The translations under genes and the position numbers were made by a program. This document shows positions 33,964 through 41,044 of a stretch of DNA of 61,310 bases, in pieces. Positions within the stretch are counted from its first letter, which is position 1; every line of letters starts with the position of its first letter. The notes under the pieces are model-generated. The model was not told the origin of the DNA and did not search any database. It saw only the letters and a list, made by a program, of their open reading frames with translations. The DNA comes from a virus. Location: positions 1 through 61,310 of IMG/VR virus record IMGVR_UViG_3300009506_001467; one strand, given 5' to 3'.

Positions 33964-34454
33964 TGCTTGAGATCCAGTATAGACTTGCCCCGGTAGATGT
34001 GAAAGTGCTCTGAGATCTGCGCCTCGGGCAAGATGACATCACAGCGATCAACCTCTACAGGCAGACGACTATAGCCGACCGTGCCGTTCTCAGTGTAGAC
34101 GACATAGAACCGATGTGCCGCTGCTCTGCGCTCAATGAGCACGTCCCCGACCTCGGGCAGTGCGGGCTCTTTGAGTCTGCGCATGTGCTGGATCGCGGTC
34201 TGGTTGGTGAGCAGTTTCCAGTACCCAGCATAGGCGAGCTCAACCTCAACGAGATCGCCCTCAGTGAGCTCGAGCGGGACCTGTGTCGCCCACTTGCCCA
34301 TCTCCCAGCAGAACGTCCTCGTCCTCGCGTTGTGCAGGATCTGTGGCTCATCCGTCTCGATGTCCACATCATAGATCGAGTGCTCGACCTCGAGCATACA
34401 GATCTTGCGATTATGGGCTTCCCACGTTGCTGTGATCGTTGCAAGTGATCTCAT
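33960..34454 (-). CDS. Hypothetical protein
   Basis: 164 residues from ATG at 34454. Beta-rich (HNRKICMLEVEHSIYDVDIE, YRGKSILDLKQ). No family recognised. Coupled to its neighbours by ATGA overlaps. Confidence 0.6.
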   Translation of the reverse strand: MRSLATITATWEAHNRKICMLEVEHSIYDVDIETDEPQILHNARTRTFCWEMGKWATQVPLELTEGDLVEVELAYAGYWKLLTNQTAIQHMRRLKEPALPEVGDVLIERRAAAHRFYVVYTENGTVGYSRLPVEVDRCDVILPEAQISEHFHIYRGKSILDLKQ

Positions 34455-34738
34455 GAGAGCTCCTCCTGTGCGTTGAGTGCTGCGTTGATCAGTCTCTGCG
34501 CCATCCATCGGATCTGACCTTGCAGAGCTTGATCGACGGACTCGGGATCTCTGCCGATCTCGAGCTGCGAGCGCATGATCTTGATCTGCTCAACGATCTC
34601 GCTCGCAAACTGAGCGCAGATCTGCTCATTGTACTGCTCTCGAGCCTCTCGGGCAGCTCGCTGCGCTTGCTTGAGCTGATCCTTGATCTGGTACGTCTCT
34701 GTGTGTACGCTGTACAAGCTATAGTCCCCGTTCCCCAT
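34451..34738 (-). CDS. Small helical protein
   Basis: 95 residues from ATG at 34738, behind a GGAG site. Coiled-coil composition (IKDQLKQAQRAAREAREQYN). No family recognised. Its leader holds the long-stem element at 34774-34911. Confidence 0.6.
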   Translation of the reverse strand: MGNGDYSLYSVHTETYQIKDQLKQAQRAAREAREQYNEQICAQFASEIVEQIKIMRSQLEIGRDPESVDQALQGQIRWMAQRLINAALNAQEELS

Positions 34739-34773
34739 TGTAGATCTCCTCTCTGTCCTGCTTGTGTGTGTAC

Positions 34774-34911
34774 TGCTCCCCTGATCTTTGACTCTCGGAT
34801 GCTGCGCTTGAGTACTTGCTCCGTAGAGCTTGCAGGTTTTCCCCAACCCTCTAGGTCGGATGCCTCTGTACTCGAGCGAGTTCTCCCCGAGAGTCAAAGA
34901 TCAGGGGAGCA
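34774..34911 (-). ncRNA. Long-stem structured RNA element 1
   Basis: A perfect 25-bp inverted repeat (34774-34798 with 34887-34911) encloses 88 bases that also nest: 34807-34815 with 34868-34876, TAGAG/CTCTA (34824-34828, 34849-34853) and GGTT/AACC (34835-34838, 34845-34848). It lies 5 bases after the stop of the upstream gene, inside a leftward operon. There is no U-tract or coding capacity. Element 2 (48808-48927) has the same placement. A structured RNA, or an RNA-processing site, is inferred. Confidence 0.6.
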
Positions 34912-34916
34912 GTGTA

Positions 34917-35186
34917 CTAGTCCAGTCCCGTTGCCTCAACAAACGTGAGCATGTGCTTTGTCAGTGCGATCAACGTGTGCGGTGTGTGTGAGAGCTGCTC
35001 TCCCGTGAACCCGCTGGTCTGCTTGTCGTATCCCTCAGTGCCATCGCTGCTCTGTGACGTGCTCTCTACAGATACGAGCTCAAAGCTCTCGAAAGTCTGC
35101 GTCCAGGTGTACGTGTGCCAACTATGCAGTGTGTACTCGTTGACTCTGTGTACCGTCTCGTATGTGACCGTGACTTGCTTGCTCAT
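34917..35186 (-). CDS. Hypothetical protein
   Basis: 89 residues. Thr/Ser/His-rich (YTLHSWHTYTWTQTF). No family recognised. First gene behind promoter B. Confidence 0.6.
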   Translation of the reverse strand: MSKQVTVTYETVHRVNEYTLHSWHTYTWTQTFESFELVSVESTSQSSDGTEGYDKQTSGFTGEQLSHTPHTLIALTKHMLTFVEATGLD

Positions 35187-35231
35187 CTGTGCTCTCTCCT
35201 CTGTCGTATTGTTTACTCACTGTCAAGAGCC

Positions 35232-35260
35232 ATTGTATCATAACACAGAGAACTTGTCAA
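35232..35260 (-). promoter_or_regulatory. Leftward promoter B with conserved box
   Basis: Minus strand TTGACA (35255-35260), 17-bp spacer, TACAAT (35232-35237), then the box TACTCACTGTCAA (35214-35226) at the start site. Serves the gene at 35186. Confidence 0.8.
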
Positions 35261-35265
35261 GGCCC

Positions 35266-35306
35266 AAAAAAGAAAGCGAGCGCATGGGGGGATAATATGC
35301 GCTCGC
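35266..35306 (-). terminator. Leftward intrinsic terminator
   Basis: Perfect 10-bp stem GCGAGCGCAT/ATGCGCTCGC (35276-35285, 35297-35306) followed on the minus strand by TTTCTTTTTT. It ends the short transcript from promoter F. Confidence 0.9.
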
Positions 35307-35335
35307 TTCTCGGCCCAGTAGAGCCACTCGGTTGT
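35266..35335 (-). ncRNA. Predicted ~70-nt RNA (promoter-terminator unit 2)
   Basis: From promoter F (35342-35371) to the terminator at 35266-35306. The predicted 5' end GAGCATACAAC resembles the start of the next unit (GAGCGTACACA). No ORF. Confidence 0.55.
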
Positions 35336-35341
35336 ATGCTC

Positions 35342-35371
35342 ATTGTACCACGTCTCACTGCTCACTGTCAA
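35342..35371 (-). promoter_or_regulatory. Leftward promoter F with the conserved box over its -35
   Basis: Minus strand TTGACA (35366-35371), 18-bp spacer, TACAAT (35342-35347). Here the box TGCTCACTGTCAA (35359-35371) includes the -35 itself instead of lying downstream. Confidence 0.75.
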
Positions 35372-35386
35372 GACCCCCGGCACAGC

Positions 35387-35428
35387 AAAAGGACCGAGCG
35401 GTCCCGGTGCGGGGTTCTCGATCCTTTT
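35387..35428. terminator. Bidirectional hairpin between promoters G and F
   Basis: Arms 35387-35398 and 35417-35428 pair over 12 bases with one mismatch, with an inner GGACC/GGTCC option. A-runs and U-runs occur on both strands. Confidence 0.75.
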
Positions 35429-35457
35429 TCTGCGGGTAGAGCTATAGGAGTCTGTGT
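35387..35457 (-). ncRNA. Predicted ~70-nt RNA (promoter-terminator unit 3)
   Basis: From promoter G (35464-35493) to the hairpin at 35387-35428. No ORF. The stretch 35187-35497 holds promoters B, F and G, two terminators and no gene. Confidence 0.55.
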
Positions 35458-35463
35458 ACGCTC

Positions 35464-35493
35464 ATTCTACCACGTTCTGTGTGCTCTTGTCAA
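35464..35493 (-). promoter_or_regulatory. Leftward promoter G
   Basis: Minus strand TTGACA (35488-35493), 18-bp spacer, TAGAAT (35464-35469). Directly after the stop of the 35498 gene. Confidence 0.75.
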
Positions 35494-35497
35494 CAGA

Positions 35498-35722
35498 TCA
35501 GGTCAGTGCGTCCAGCTCCTCAGGTGTGAGCTCTAGACCAAGCGATCTCGCATGCTTCTCTGCAAGATACCGACTCACTTGCCTGTCTGTGGGCTCTAGA
35601 GCTTTCTGTATGAGTCGCCGCAGCTCTTGCAGCTCGTCCACTGTTAGACCTACAACGATCCGAGATCCAATGGTCAGCCTGTGCAGTCCCTCACTCTTGC
35701 GCTCGAGCTTGATCACTCTCAC
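35498..35722 (-). CDS. Small hypothetical protein
   Basis: 74 residues, helical (VDELQELRRLIQKALEPTDR). No family recognised. ATGA overlap with the upstream gene. Confidence 0.6.
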   Translation of the reverse strand: MRVIKLERKSEGLHRLTIGSRIVVGLTVDELQELRRLIQKALEPTDRQVSRYLAEKHARSLGLELTPEELDALT

Positions 35723-36135
35723 TTGATCGTCTCACTCTCAGGAGAGCTCATCTCGATGCCCCAGATCCGATGCACCGCTCTGCTCACTCGCTCAACGTCT
35801 CCGAGCGTATGGCGGGTCAAGCTCTCGGCGCAAGGGAACACGTACTCAAAGAACTGTGCCAGCAAGATCGCCCTGTTCTCGTGCTCGATGTGCTGCTCGA
35901 GCTGCTCGATGCTCATATTGTGGCCCATGATGTGCGCGTCCCCATGCGCAAGACCGATCCTGATCTCTACTGGTTTGATCTTGAGCTCGCCGTGCGCAAG
36001 TGCATCCGGATCGATCTCTTTGATCACAAAGATCTCAGCCCAGCCCTTCTCTAGTACAATCGTTGCCTTGACAAAGGTCTGCGAGCTCTCAACTCTGATC
36101 TCTGGGTATGTTCTCTCGCTCACATTGCCCTCCAT
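35719..36135 (-). CDS. Hypothetical protein
   Basis: 138 residues. Beta strand then helix pattern (WAEIFVIKEIDPDALAHGEL, then SIEQLEQHIEHENRAILLAQ). No family recognised. Confidence 0.6.
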   Translation of the reverse strand: MEGNVSERTYPEIRVESSQTFVKATIVLEKGWAEIFVIKEIDPDALAHGELKIKPVEIRIGLAHGDAHIMGHNMSIEQLEQHIEHENRAILLAQFFEYVFPCAESLTRHTLGDVERVSRAVHRIWGIEMSSPESETIK

Positions 36136-36443
36136 AACGCATCACTGACCATCTGCAACGATCTGGCGTCGGCTTTCGCAAAGTCTCCCGGTTCCGAGAT
36201 CTCTGCGTTGAGTACAGAGCCGATCAGTGCGCACGTCTCGAGCTCTGCCGCCCGTTCTCGAGCTGCGGACACGCTCATGGGAAGGCTTGCTATGTTGACA
36301 TCGATCACAGCATCCAGCACCTTGCGCGATCCGCTCACCACCGCCAGACTCTTTCGGATGATGATATCCGCGCCGCCTCTGTACTGTACTCTGATCTCCG
36401 CATCTGTTGAGCTCGTTTTCACTGAGATCTCCACGTCGTTCAT
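36120..36443 (-). CDS. Hypothetical protein
   Basis: 107 residues. Beta-rich start (MNDVEISVKTSSTDAEIRVQ), helical end. No family recognised. Overlaps the downstream gene by 16 bases. Confidence 0.6.
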   Translation of the reverse strand: MNDVEISVKTSSTDAEIRVQYRGGADIIIRKSLAVVSGSRKVLDAVIDVNIASLPMSVSAARERAAELETCALIGSVLNAEISEPGDFAKADARSLQMVSDALWRAM

Positions 36444-36467
36444 GATCCCTCTCTTTCAGTGTGTGTG

Positions 36468-36496
36468 AGAGAGCTCTGCCCAGTGCAGAGCTCTCT
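36468..36496 (-). terminator. Hairpin between the helicase and small genes
   Basis: AGAGAGCTCTGC pairs with its complement around a short loop, in the 36444-36514 gap. No clear U-tract on the minus strand; partial terminator or mRNA 3' structure. Confidence 0.5.
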
Positions 36497-36514
36497 AGTC
36501 TCGATGCTAGTACA

Positions 36515-38536
36515 CTAGCCTCTCTTTACAAAGTACAGCTCACTCTTGCTCCGTGTTAGTGCTACATAGAGGATGTTCCGCTCTTGCTGCACATCCTCGG
36601 GGCGGGTCGCTTTCGGGTGCGGCATCAGCCCGGGCTCGAGAATCCAAACTCGCTCGCTCTCTGCGCCTTTCGCTTTATGCACACTCGAGAACGTGACACC
36701 CTCCTGCTCATCTGAGAATACGCTCTGGATCTTGCGCTCGAGCTCTCGTACCGTCTCGCAGCCATCGCTCAGAGCGTAGATCGTCTCCGCATTGTCCTCT
36801 AGGTTCTGCGCTCGCAGCTCTGCGCCTCTCTTGATGAGCTTGGCAACCTCGTGCCTCGTGTAGACAACCATCTGCTCGAGCGTATCCTCTAGAGTGTGGA
36901 CTCTGTACTTTTTCTGCACCCTGTAAACCATCTGCAGGAGCCCCTTGCCGATGTCTCGCCCGAGTATAACTGCTTTCTTGCCTTGTCGGATCAGGTCGAA
37001 CGCTGGCTTAACTAGTGGAGCATTGCAGCGGCAGAGCACCATGTCCCCTTGCTTGACGTCTCTCTGGAACTTGAACTCTCCGACCGTCTCAACCGTGCCT
37101 TCCGCTGCGCCCTCTCTCGCCTCGATGTGCGGGACCAGCTCTTGTGCGAGCTTGACGTGTGAGCTCGGGCAGCGGTAGGTGATGCTCAGTGGCAGTACTT
37201 TTGCGCCTGTTGCCTTGATCAGCCCTGGGATAGCGTTGATATCCGCGCCCCTGAACCCGTATATGCTTTGCCAGCGATCCCCGACCCCGATGATCCTTCC
37301 CGACTCTTTCACACTGCGCAGCGCCATCTTGATCTGGGCTGCGTTCCAGTCCTGTACCTCATCCCCGAACAAGATGTCAAACTGCTCGCAAGGAACTCTC
37401 CCGGTCGCGCAAAAGTCTATCATGTCGTCAAAGTCTACGATCTTTGTCTCTGCTCTACTGAGTGCAAGCACCTTGCGAGCGATGTCAAAGATTGTATCCT
37501 GAGAGTCGTTGATCTCGATGTTATAGCTTGAGCAGAGCTGCCAGAGCGTGCTATCATCTGACCCGCTCATGGTCGCCTTGATCAGGCTTACCAGTTTCTG
37601 GATGCTTGTCTTGTTGAGCATAACGATCTCGTACCCATCGGTGGGGAGTTTCTCTGCGAGGTTCGCGATCAGGTCTTGCACCTTGTTGGGCTCGACCTTG
37701 ACTCTGCCCAGAGCTGCTCTGATATTCGAGAGCCCGAGGCTGTGCAGCGTGCTGACCGAGACGTGCTCTGGCGCCCTGCGGCTCAGCTCTTTTGCGATGT
37801 GCGTATTGAACGCAACGAAAGCGACCTTGGCATCCTTTGGGGTGTACTCGAGCCCGTGGACGATCGTTGTCGTCTTGCCGCTGCCCGCTACCGCCTCGAT
37901 GACCAGGTTTCCTGTACCGTGCTCGATCTCTGTAAAGATCGCTCTCTGGTACTCGCTCCACTTGATCTCTTTTTTCTCTGCTCTCTCTGTGCTCTCTGCT
38001 TGCTCAACGTTGCGGGTTCCTCTGCACTTTGGAAAGTCGGAGCAGCCCCAGAACTGGGAGCCCGCGTTCTGACCCTTGCGAGCTGTGCGCAGAACCATCT
38101 CAGCCCCGCACTTTGGGCAGCTCGGTGACTCGCTCTCGAGCTCTGTGCTCTCTCCGCTCTCGATCTTTGGTGCGGGGGTCAACCCAGCGGTCGCAACGAG
38201 CGCCCCGAACTTTTCAACAAAGCGATCGTCCCATCCTTCTGTTCGCTGTGTGTACGACTCTTTGCCCATCGGGACCCATTCTCTGCGATCGTTGAGGTAC
38301 GAGATCCAGAGTCGGATCGAGTCCTTGCCGGCCTCTGCGCTCACCCCGCTCGCCTTGACACTCGAGCGCACCCAGATGGCTTTTCCTGACTCCCCGATCA
38401 GCACTGCGTATGTGTGCTCATTGAACTGTAGGCCCTGGTACGAGATGCGAGAGCCCTCTCGCTCAGAGAGATGCTCTCGAGCTGCTCTCACTAGTACTTG
38501 CTCGAACTCTTGCTTGCTGAACGTCTGTACTGTCAT
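36515..38536 (-). CDS. UvrD/Rep-type superfamily 1 DNA helicase with topoisomerase-like zinc ribbon
   Basis: 673 residues from ATG at 38536. The N-terminal 130 residues are a separate domain, followed by a zinc ribbon CPKCGAEMVLRTARKG...GCSDFPKCRGT, as at topoisomerase I tails. The helicase has Walker A AVAGSGKTTTIV (about 216), a DEXX-box-like GDEVQDWN, QSIYGFRGAD, and C-terminal VHKAKGAESERVW and YVALTRSKSELY motifs. It unwinds DNA in a 3'-5' sense in this family. Behind promoter C. Confidence 0.9.
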   Translation of the reverse strand: MTVQTFSKQEFEQVLVRAAREHLSEREGSRISYQGLQFNEHTYAVLIGESGKAIWVRSSVKASGVSAEAGKDSIRLWISYLNDRREWVPMGKESYTQRTEGWDDRFVEKFGALVATAGLTPAPKIESGESTELESESPSCPKCGAEMVLRTARKGQNAGSQFWGCSDFPKCRGTRNVEQAESTERAEKKEIKWSEYQRAIFTEIEHGTGNLVIEAVAGSGKTTTIVHGLEYTPKDAKVAFVAFNTHIAKELSRRAPEHVSVSTLHSLGLSNIRAALGRVKVEPNKVQDLIANLAEKLPTDGYEIVMLNKTSIQKLVSLIKATMSGSDDSTLWQLCSSYNIEINDSQDTIFDIARKVLALSRAETKIVDFDDMIDFCATGRVPCEQFDILFGDEVQDWNAAQIKMALRSVKESGRIIGVGDRWQSIYGFRGADINAIPGLIKATGAKVLPLSITYRCPSSHVKLAQELVPHIEAREGAAEGTVETVGEFKFQRDVKQGDMVLCRCNAPLVKPAFDLIRQGKKAVILGRDIGKGLLQMVYRVQKKYRVHTLEDTLEQMVVYTRHEVAKLIKRGAELRAQNLEDNAETIYALSDGCETVRELERKIQSVFSDEQEGVTFSSVHKAKGAESERVWILEPGLMPHPKATRPEDVQQERNILYVALTRSKSELYFVKRG

Positions 38537-38578
38537 CTTGTGATCTCCTTTATGTTCGTATGCTCACTGTCAAGAGCC

Positions 38579-38607
38579 ATTATATCACAAGACAGAACCA
38601 TTGTCAA
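38579..38607 (-). promoter_or_regulatory. Leftward promoter C with conserved box
   Basis: Minus strand TTGACA (38602-38607), 17-bp spacer, TATAAT (38579-38584), box TGCTCACTGTCAA (38561-38573). Serves the SF1 helicase. Confidence 0.85.
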
Positions 38608-38621
38608 GGCCCAAACTATAC

Positions 38622-38654
38622 AAAAAAAGAGCACGATCTCTTGTGCTCTTTTTT
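38622..38654. terminator. Bidirectional intrinsic terminator upstream of promoter C
   Basis: AAGAGCAC/GTGCTCTT stem with A- and U-runs on both sides. It ends the recombination operon above the SF1 helicase promoter. Confidence 0.9.
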
Positions 38655-38665
38655 CTGGCTCGAGC

Positions 38666-38845
38666 TCAACCAGCGATCTCGTGCTCTTTTATCCACTTTC
38701 TCACTGTGGCCCACGCTGGCGGTTTGCTCAACCCCATGCGCTCTGCGTACATCTTGCGGCACTGGTCGACGTATCCCGTACTCTCCCAGCACTCTCTCAG
38801 CACCTGTACCTCTTGCTCACTGAGCTTGATCGGCGGTCTGCTCAT
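38666..38845 (-). CDS. Small HTH-like protein
   Basis: 59 residues from ATG at 38845, behind GGAGGG. Sequence LSEQEVQVLRECWESTGYVD, then PPAWATVRKWIKEHE, suggests a helix-turn-helix. It starts two bases from the stop of the Sak4-like gene and ends before the terminator. Confidence 0.65.
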   Translation of the reverse strand: MSRPPIKLSEQEVQVLRECWESTGYVDQCRKMYAERMGLSKPPAWATVRKWIKEHEIAG

Positions 38846-38846
38846 C

Positions 38847-39974
38847 TTACCCTCCCAGGCTCATGAACGCGGCGACCACAGCGGGAAGCGGGTACGTCTT
38901 GATGAGCTCCGCTCTGATCTCCTCATCATCCCGATCTGTTCTCATACTTACGATCGTCTTGACGATCTCGGGGTCTGCCACTGGCCCGCTCTGCTCTGTG
39001 CTTGGCATCTCGCTGCCGCCCATGATGCTCGTTGTCTCTGCAAGCTCCTTTTTGGCATCGAGCAGCATGAGCTCCATCTGCTTGTCACTGAGCAGCGGAG
39101 AGATCATCTCGAGCTCTGATTCCGAGGGCAGCTCGCCCGGCGCGGGGTTCGCAAGATCGCAGCCCTCTCTCAAGTACCTGTTGATCTCTGTCCACGTACA
39201 CACAGGCAGACGTCTCGGGAGCATCCGTCTCGGCTCCCAGAGATCGCCATCGATCGTGAGCGTCCCCATGCGCTCTTTGAGCACTAACCCCGCTGGCGCG
39301 CCATTCGAGTTGCTTGGCTCGTTGACCAGCCAGATCATGAGCTGCGCAAGGGGCTTGAGGATCTTTTTTCCACTCATCACGACCTTGTTCACGACCGGGT
39401 GACCGTTCTCCCACGGCGTCTTGAGATGGAACGTCAGGATGATCGTGTCCACGCCGCGATCCCAGATCGCTGCAAACAGGTTTTCATAGAGCGGGTACAC
39501 ACCCTGGGACCAGAACTTGCCAAAACCCGCTTTCTCAGAGACCCCGATCTTGCTTGGGTTCGCTGCACACCACGCAGCCATACCCGCCTCGAGTTTCTCG
39601 CCGGGATCCATCACATACGTGCTATACTTGCCCGGGGTCAAGTTCTCTGTGATGTCTTGCATAATGAACTCATAGAACTCGATCAGAGCTGCGCCCTTGC
39701 GAGCATCATGCCACGGGAGATCGCCCCGCTCGATGCTCTCGAGCAAGTCTGTGCCCTTGGGCAGCCTATCTCCAAACCTCATTCTACAGTCCACGTACCG
39801 CCCGATCTCGAGACCGTTCTGCTCGAGCTGATCGATCAGGTTGTTCATAGACCCTTCTGGATCTTGCCAGTACACCCGCTTGACCTCGCTGGGTGGCGTA
39901 GCAGTGAGTGCCCATGTCGTCTTGCCGATGCCGAACGGCCCGGTTGCAATGTACAGCCTTCTCTTGCTTTTCAT
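38847..39974 (-). CDS. Sak4-like RecA-fold ATPase
   Basis: 375 residues. Walker A ATGPFGIGKTTWAL (about 10-23) and a beta strand with acidic end TYVMDPGEKLE fit the AAA_24/Sak4 type of single-strand annealing or recombination ATPases common in phages. The C-terminal 120 residues are acidic and helical. The neighbouring ERCC4 nuclease and SF1 helicase complete a recombination set. Confidence 0.75.
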   Translation of the reverse strand: MKSKRRLYIATGPFGIGKTTWALTATPPSEVKRVYWQDPEGSMNNLIDQLEQNGLEIGRYVDCRMRFGDRLPKGTDLLESIERGDLPWHDARKGAALIEFYEFIMQDITENLTPGKYSTYVMDPGEKLEAGMAAWCAANPSKIGVSEKAGFGKFWSQGVYPLYENLFAAIWDRGVDTIILTFHLKTPWENGHPVVNKVVMSGKKILKPLAQLMIWLVNEPSNSNGAPAGLVLKERMGTLTIDGDLWEPRRMLPRRLPVCTWTEINRYLREGCDLANPAPGELPSESELEMISPLLSDKQMELMLLDAKKELAETTSIMGGSEMPSTEQSGPVADPEIVKTIVSMRTDRDDEEIRAELIKTYPLPAVVAAFMSLGG

Positions 39975-40975
39975 GTGTCCCTCTCTTTCCCCGGCTCGCC
40001 GGGGGACTTGTTCATAGCGGACAAGACCAGCGCCACGCTCTCGAGTGCGCTATACTCTGAGAATGTGTACTGAGCTCGCCCATCCGGTAGCACGGTGAGC
40101 TTGATCCCCTCCCCGCTCACCTGTATGGGTAGATCTTTGGGAAACGCGATCGAGATCTCGGAGAATCCTAGCACATCTCTGATCACTTGTCTACCCCTGA
40201 TCCCGCAGTACTCTCTCATTCTGTCCAGCAGTGTGCGCCCCCAGCCTTGCGCTTGCTTGAGTCGCCCCGAGGTCGTGTAGAGCAGCACTTGACCGAGTGA
40301 GGGCGGGCTCTCGATCGCATCGCACTCTGGATCGATCTGCCTTGCGAGCGCCTCTCTCTTTTTGCGTCCTACTCCTCTAGGAAACAGACTCCCCGTGGTC
40401 ACCCAGTTATCCGGTTCGCTGCTCAGTTTCTGCAAGGGGTGCTCTGGCGCAGTGGTTACACTTGGGTTCTCTGCGCACTTGCTCAAGATCTCGCTCATAG
40501 CTGTGAGCCAGCCCCCGATCTGATCGTCGTCCGTCAGTATGTCATACCACCCGCCGCGCACACACCACCACCTGAGCTTGCCCCGTATGCTCTCGAGCGT
40601 CCACCCTGTTGATCTGCCGCCCGCTATGGCGTACCCATTGCGATCGAACTCGAGATCAGTGATCAGGAGCACGCATCTCTCTGGACTTGCCCATTCTCTC
40701 ATGCGCCTGTGGATGTCTGCCAGATCTGGGATCGAGTTTACAAAGTCCCCGCCGCTCTTTCGCTGTATGAGCAACCCGCTCTCAAGGTACTTGCGCAGAG
40801 TCGCACGGACAAGGGCGTTGTCCTGCCGCATGTCTTGCAGTAGGATGCGCTCACTAGTGAGCAGCATGTCCGCTCCTGTGCGCTCCTCGAACCCGGCGAT
40901 CTCTACTGCACAGCTCTGCACAGCCTCTGGCAGCCTCGAGCCCTCTCTGCTCTCTGTTGGGTCTATACCGATCAT
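39971..40975 (-). CDS. ERCC4-type nuclease
   Basis: 334 residues. The N-terminus MIGIDPTESREGSRLPE and LIQRKSGGDFVNSIPD (about 91-106) match the ERCC4/XPF nuclease core (acidic ID..E, then xRKxxxDF). C-terminal half unknown but HhH-like pieces (REYCGIRGRQVIRDVLGF) may bind DNA. Cleaves branched DNA in this family. Confidence 0.75.
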   Translation of the reverse strand: MIGIDPTESREGSRLPEAVQSCAVEIAGFEERTGADMLLTSERILLQDMRQDNALVRATLRKYLESGLLIQRKSGGDFVNSIPDLADIHRRMREWASPERCVLLITDLEFDRNGYAIAGGRSTGWTLESIRGKLRWWCVRGGWYDILTDDDQIGGWLTAMSEILSKCAENPSVTTAPEHPLQKLSSEPDNWVTTGSLFPRGVGRKKREALARQIDPECDAIESPPSLGQVLLYTTSGRLKQAQGWGRTLLDRMREYCGIRGRQVIRDVLGFSEISIAFPKDLPIQVSGEGIKLTVLPDGRAQYTFSEYSALESVALVLSAMNKSPGEPGKERDT

Positions 40976-40993
40976 GATAACCCTCTCTCAGAG

Positions 40994-41029
40994 AAAAGAG
41001 GAGAGAGCACTGTGCTCTCTCCTCCTCTA
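40994..41029 (-). terminator. Hairpin between the ERCC4 nuclease and the upstream gene
   Basis: GGAGAGAGCAC with its complement around a T-centred loop in the 40976-41044 gap. U-tract weak; probably a partial terminator. Confidence 0.55.
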
Positions 41030-41044
41030 CTCAGTGCGCTTGCT

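Noticed and set aside
34451-34897. Long start for the 34451 gene covering the structured element
   Set aside because: The extension has no coding pattern, and the ATG at 34738 has its own ribosome site.
34774-34911. tRNA in the structured element
   Set aside because: No TpsiC arm (GGTTCRA) or acceptor CCA pattern, and the closing stem is 25 bp.
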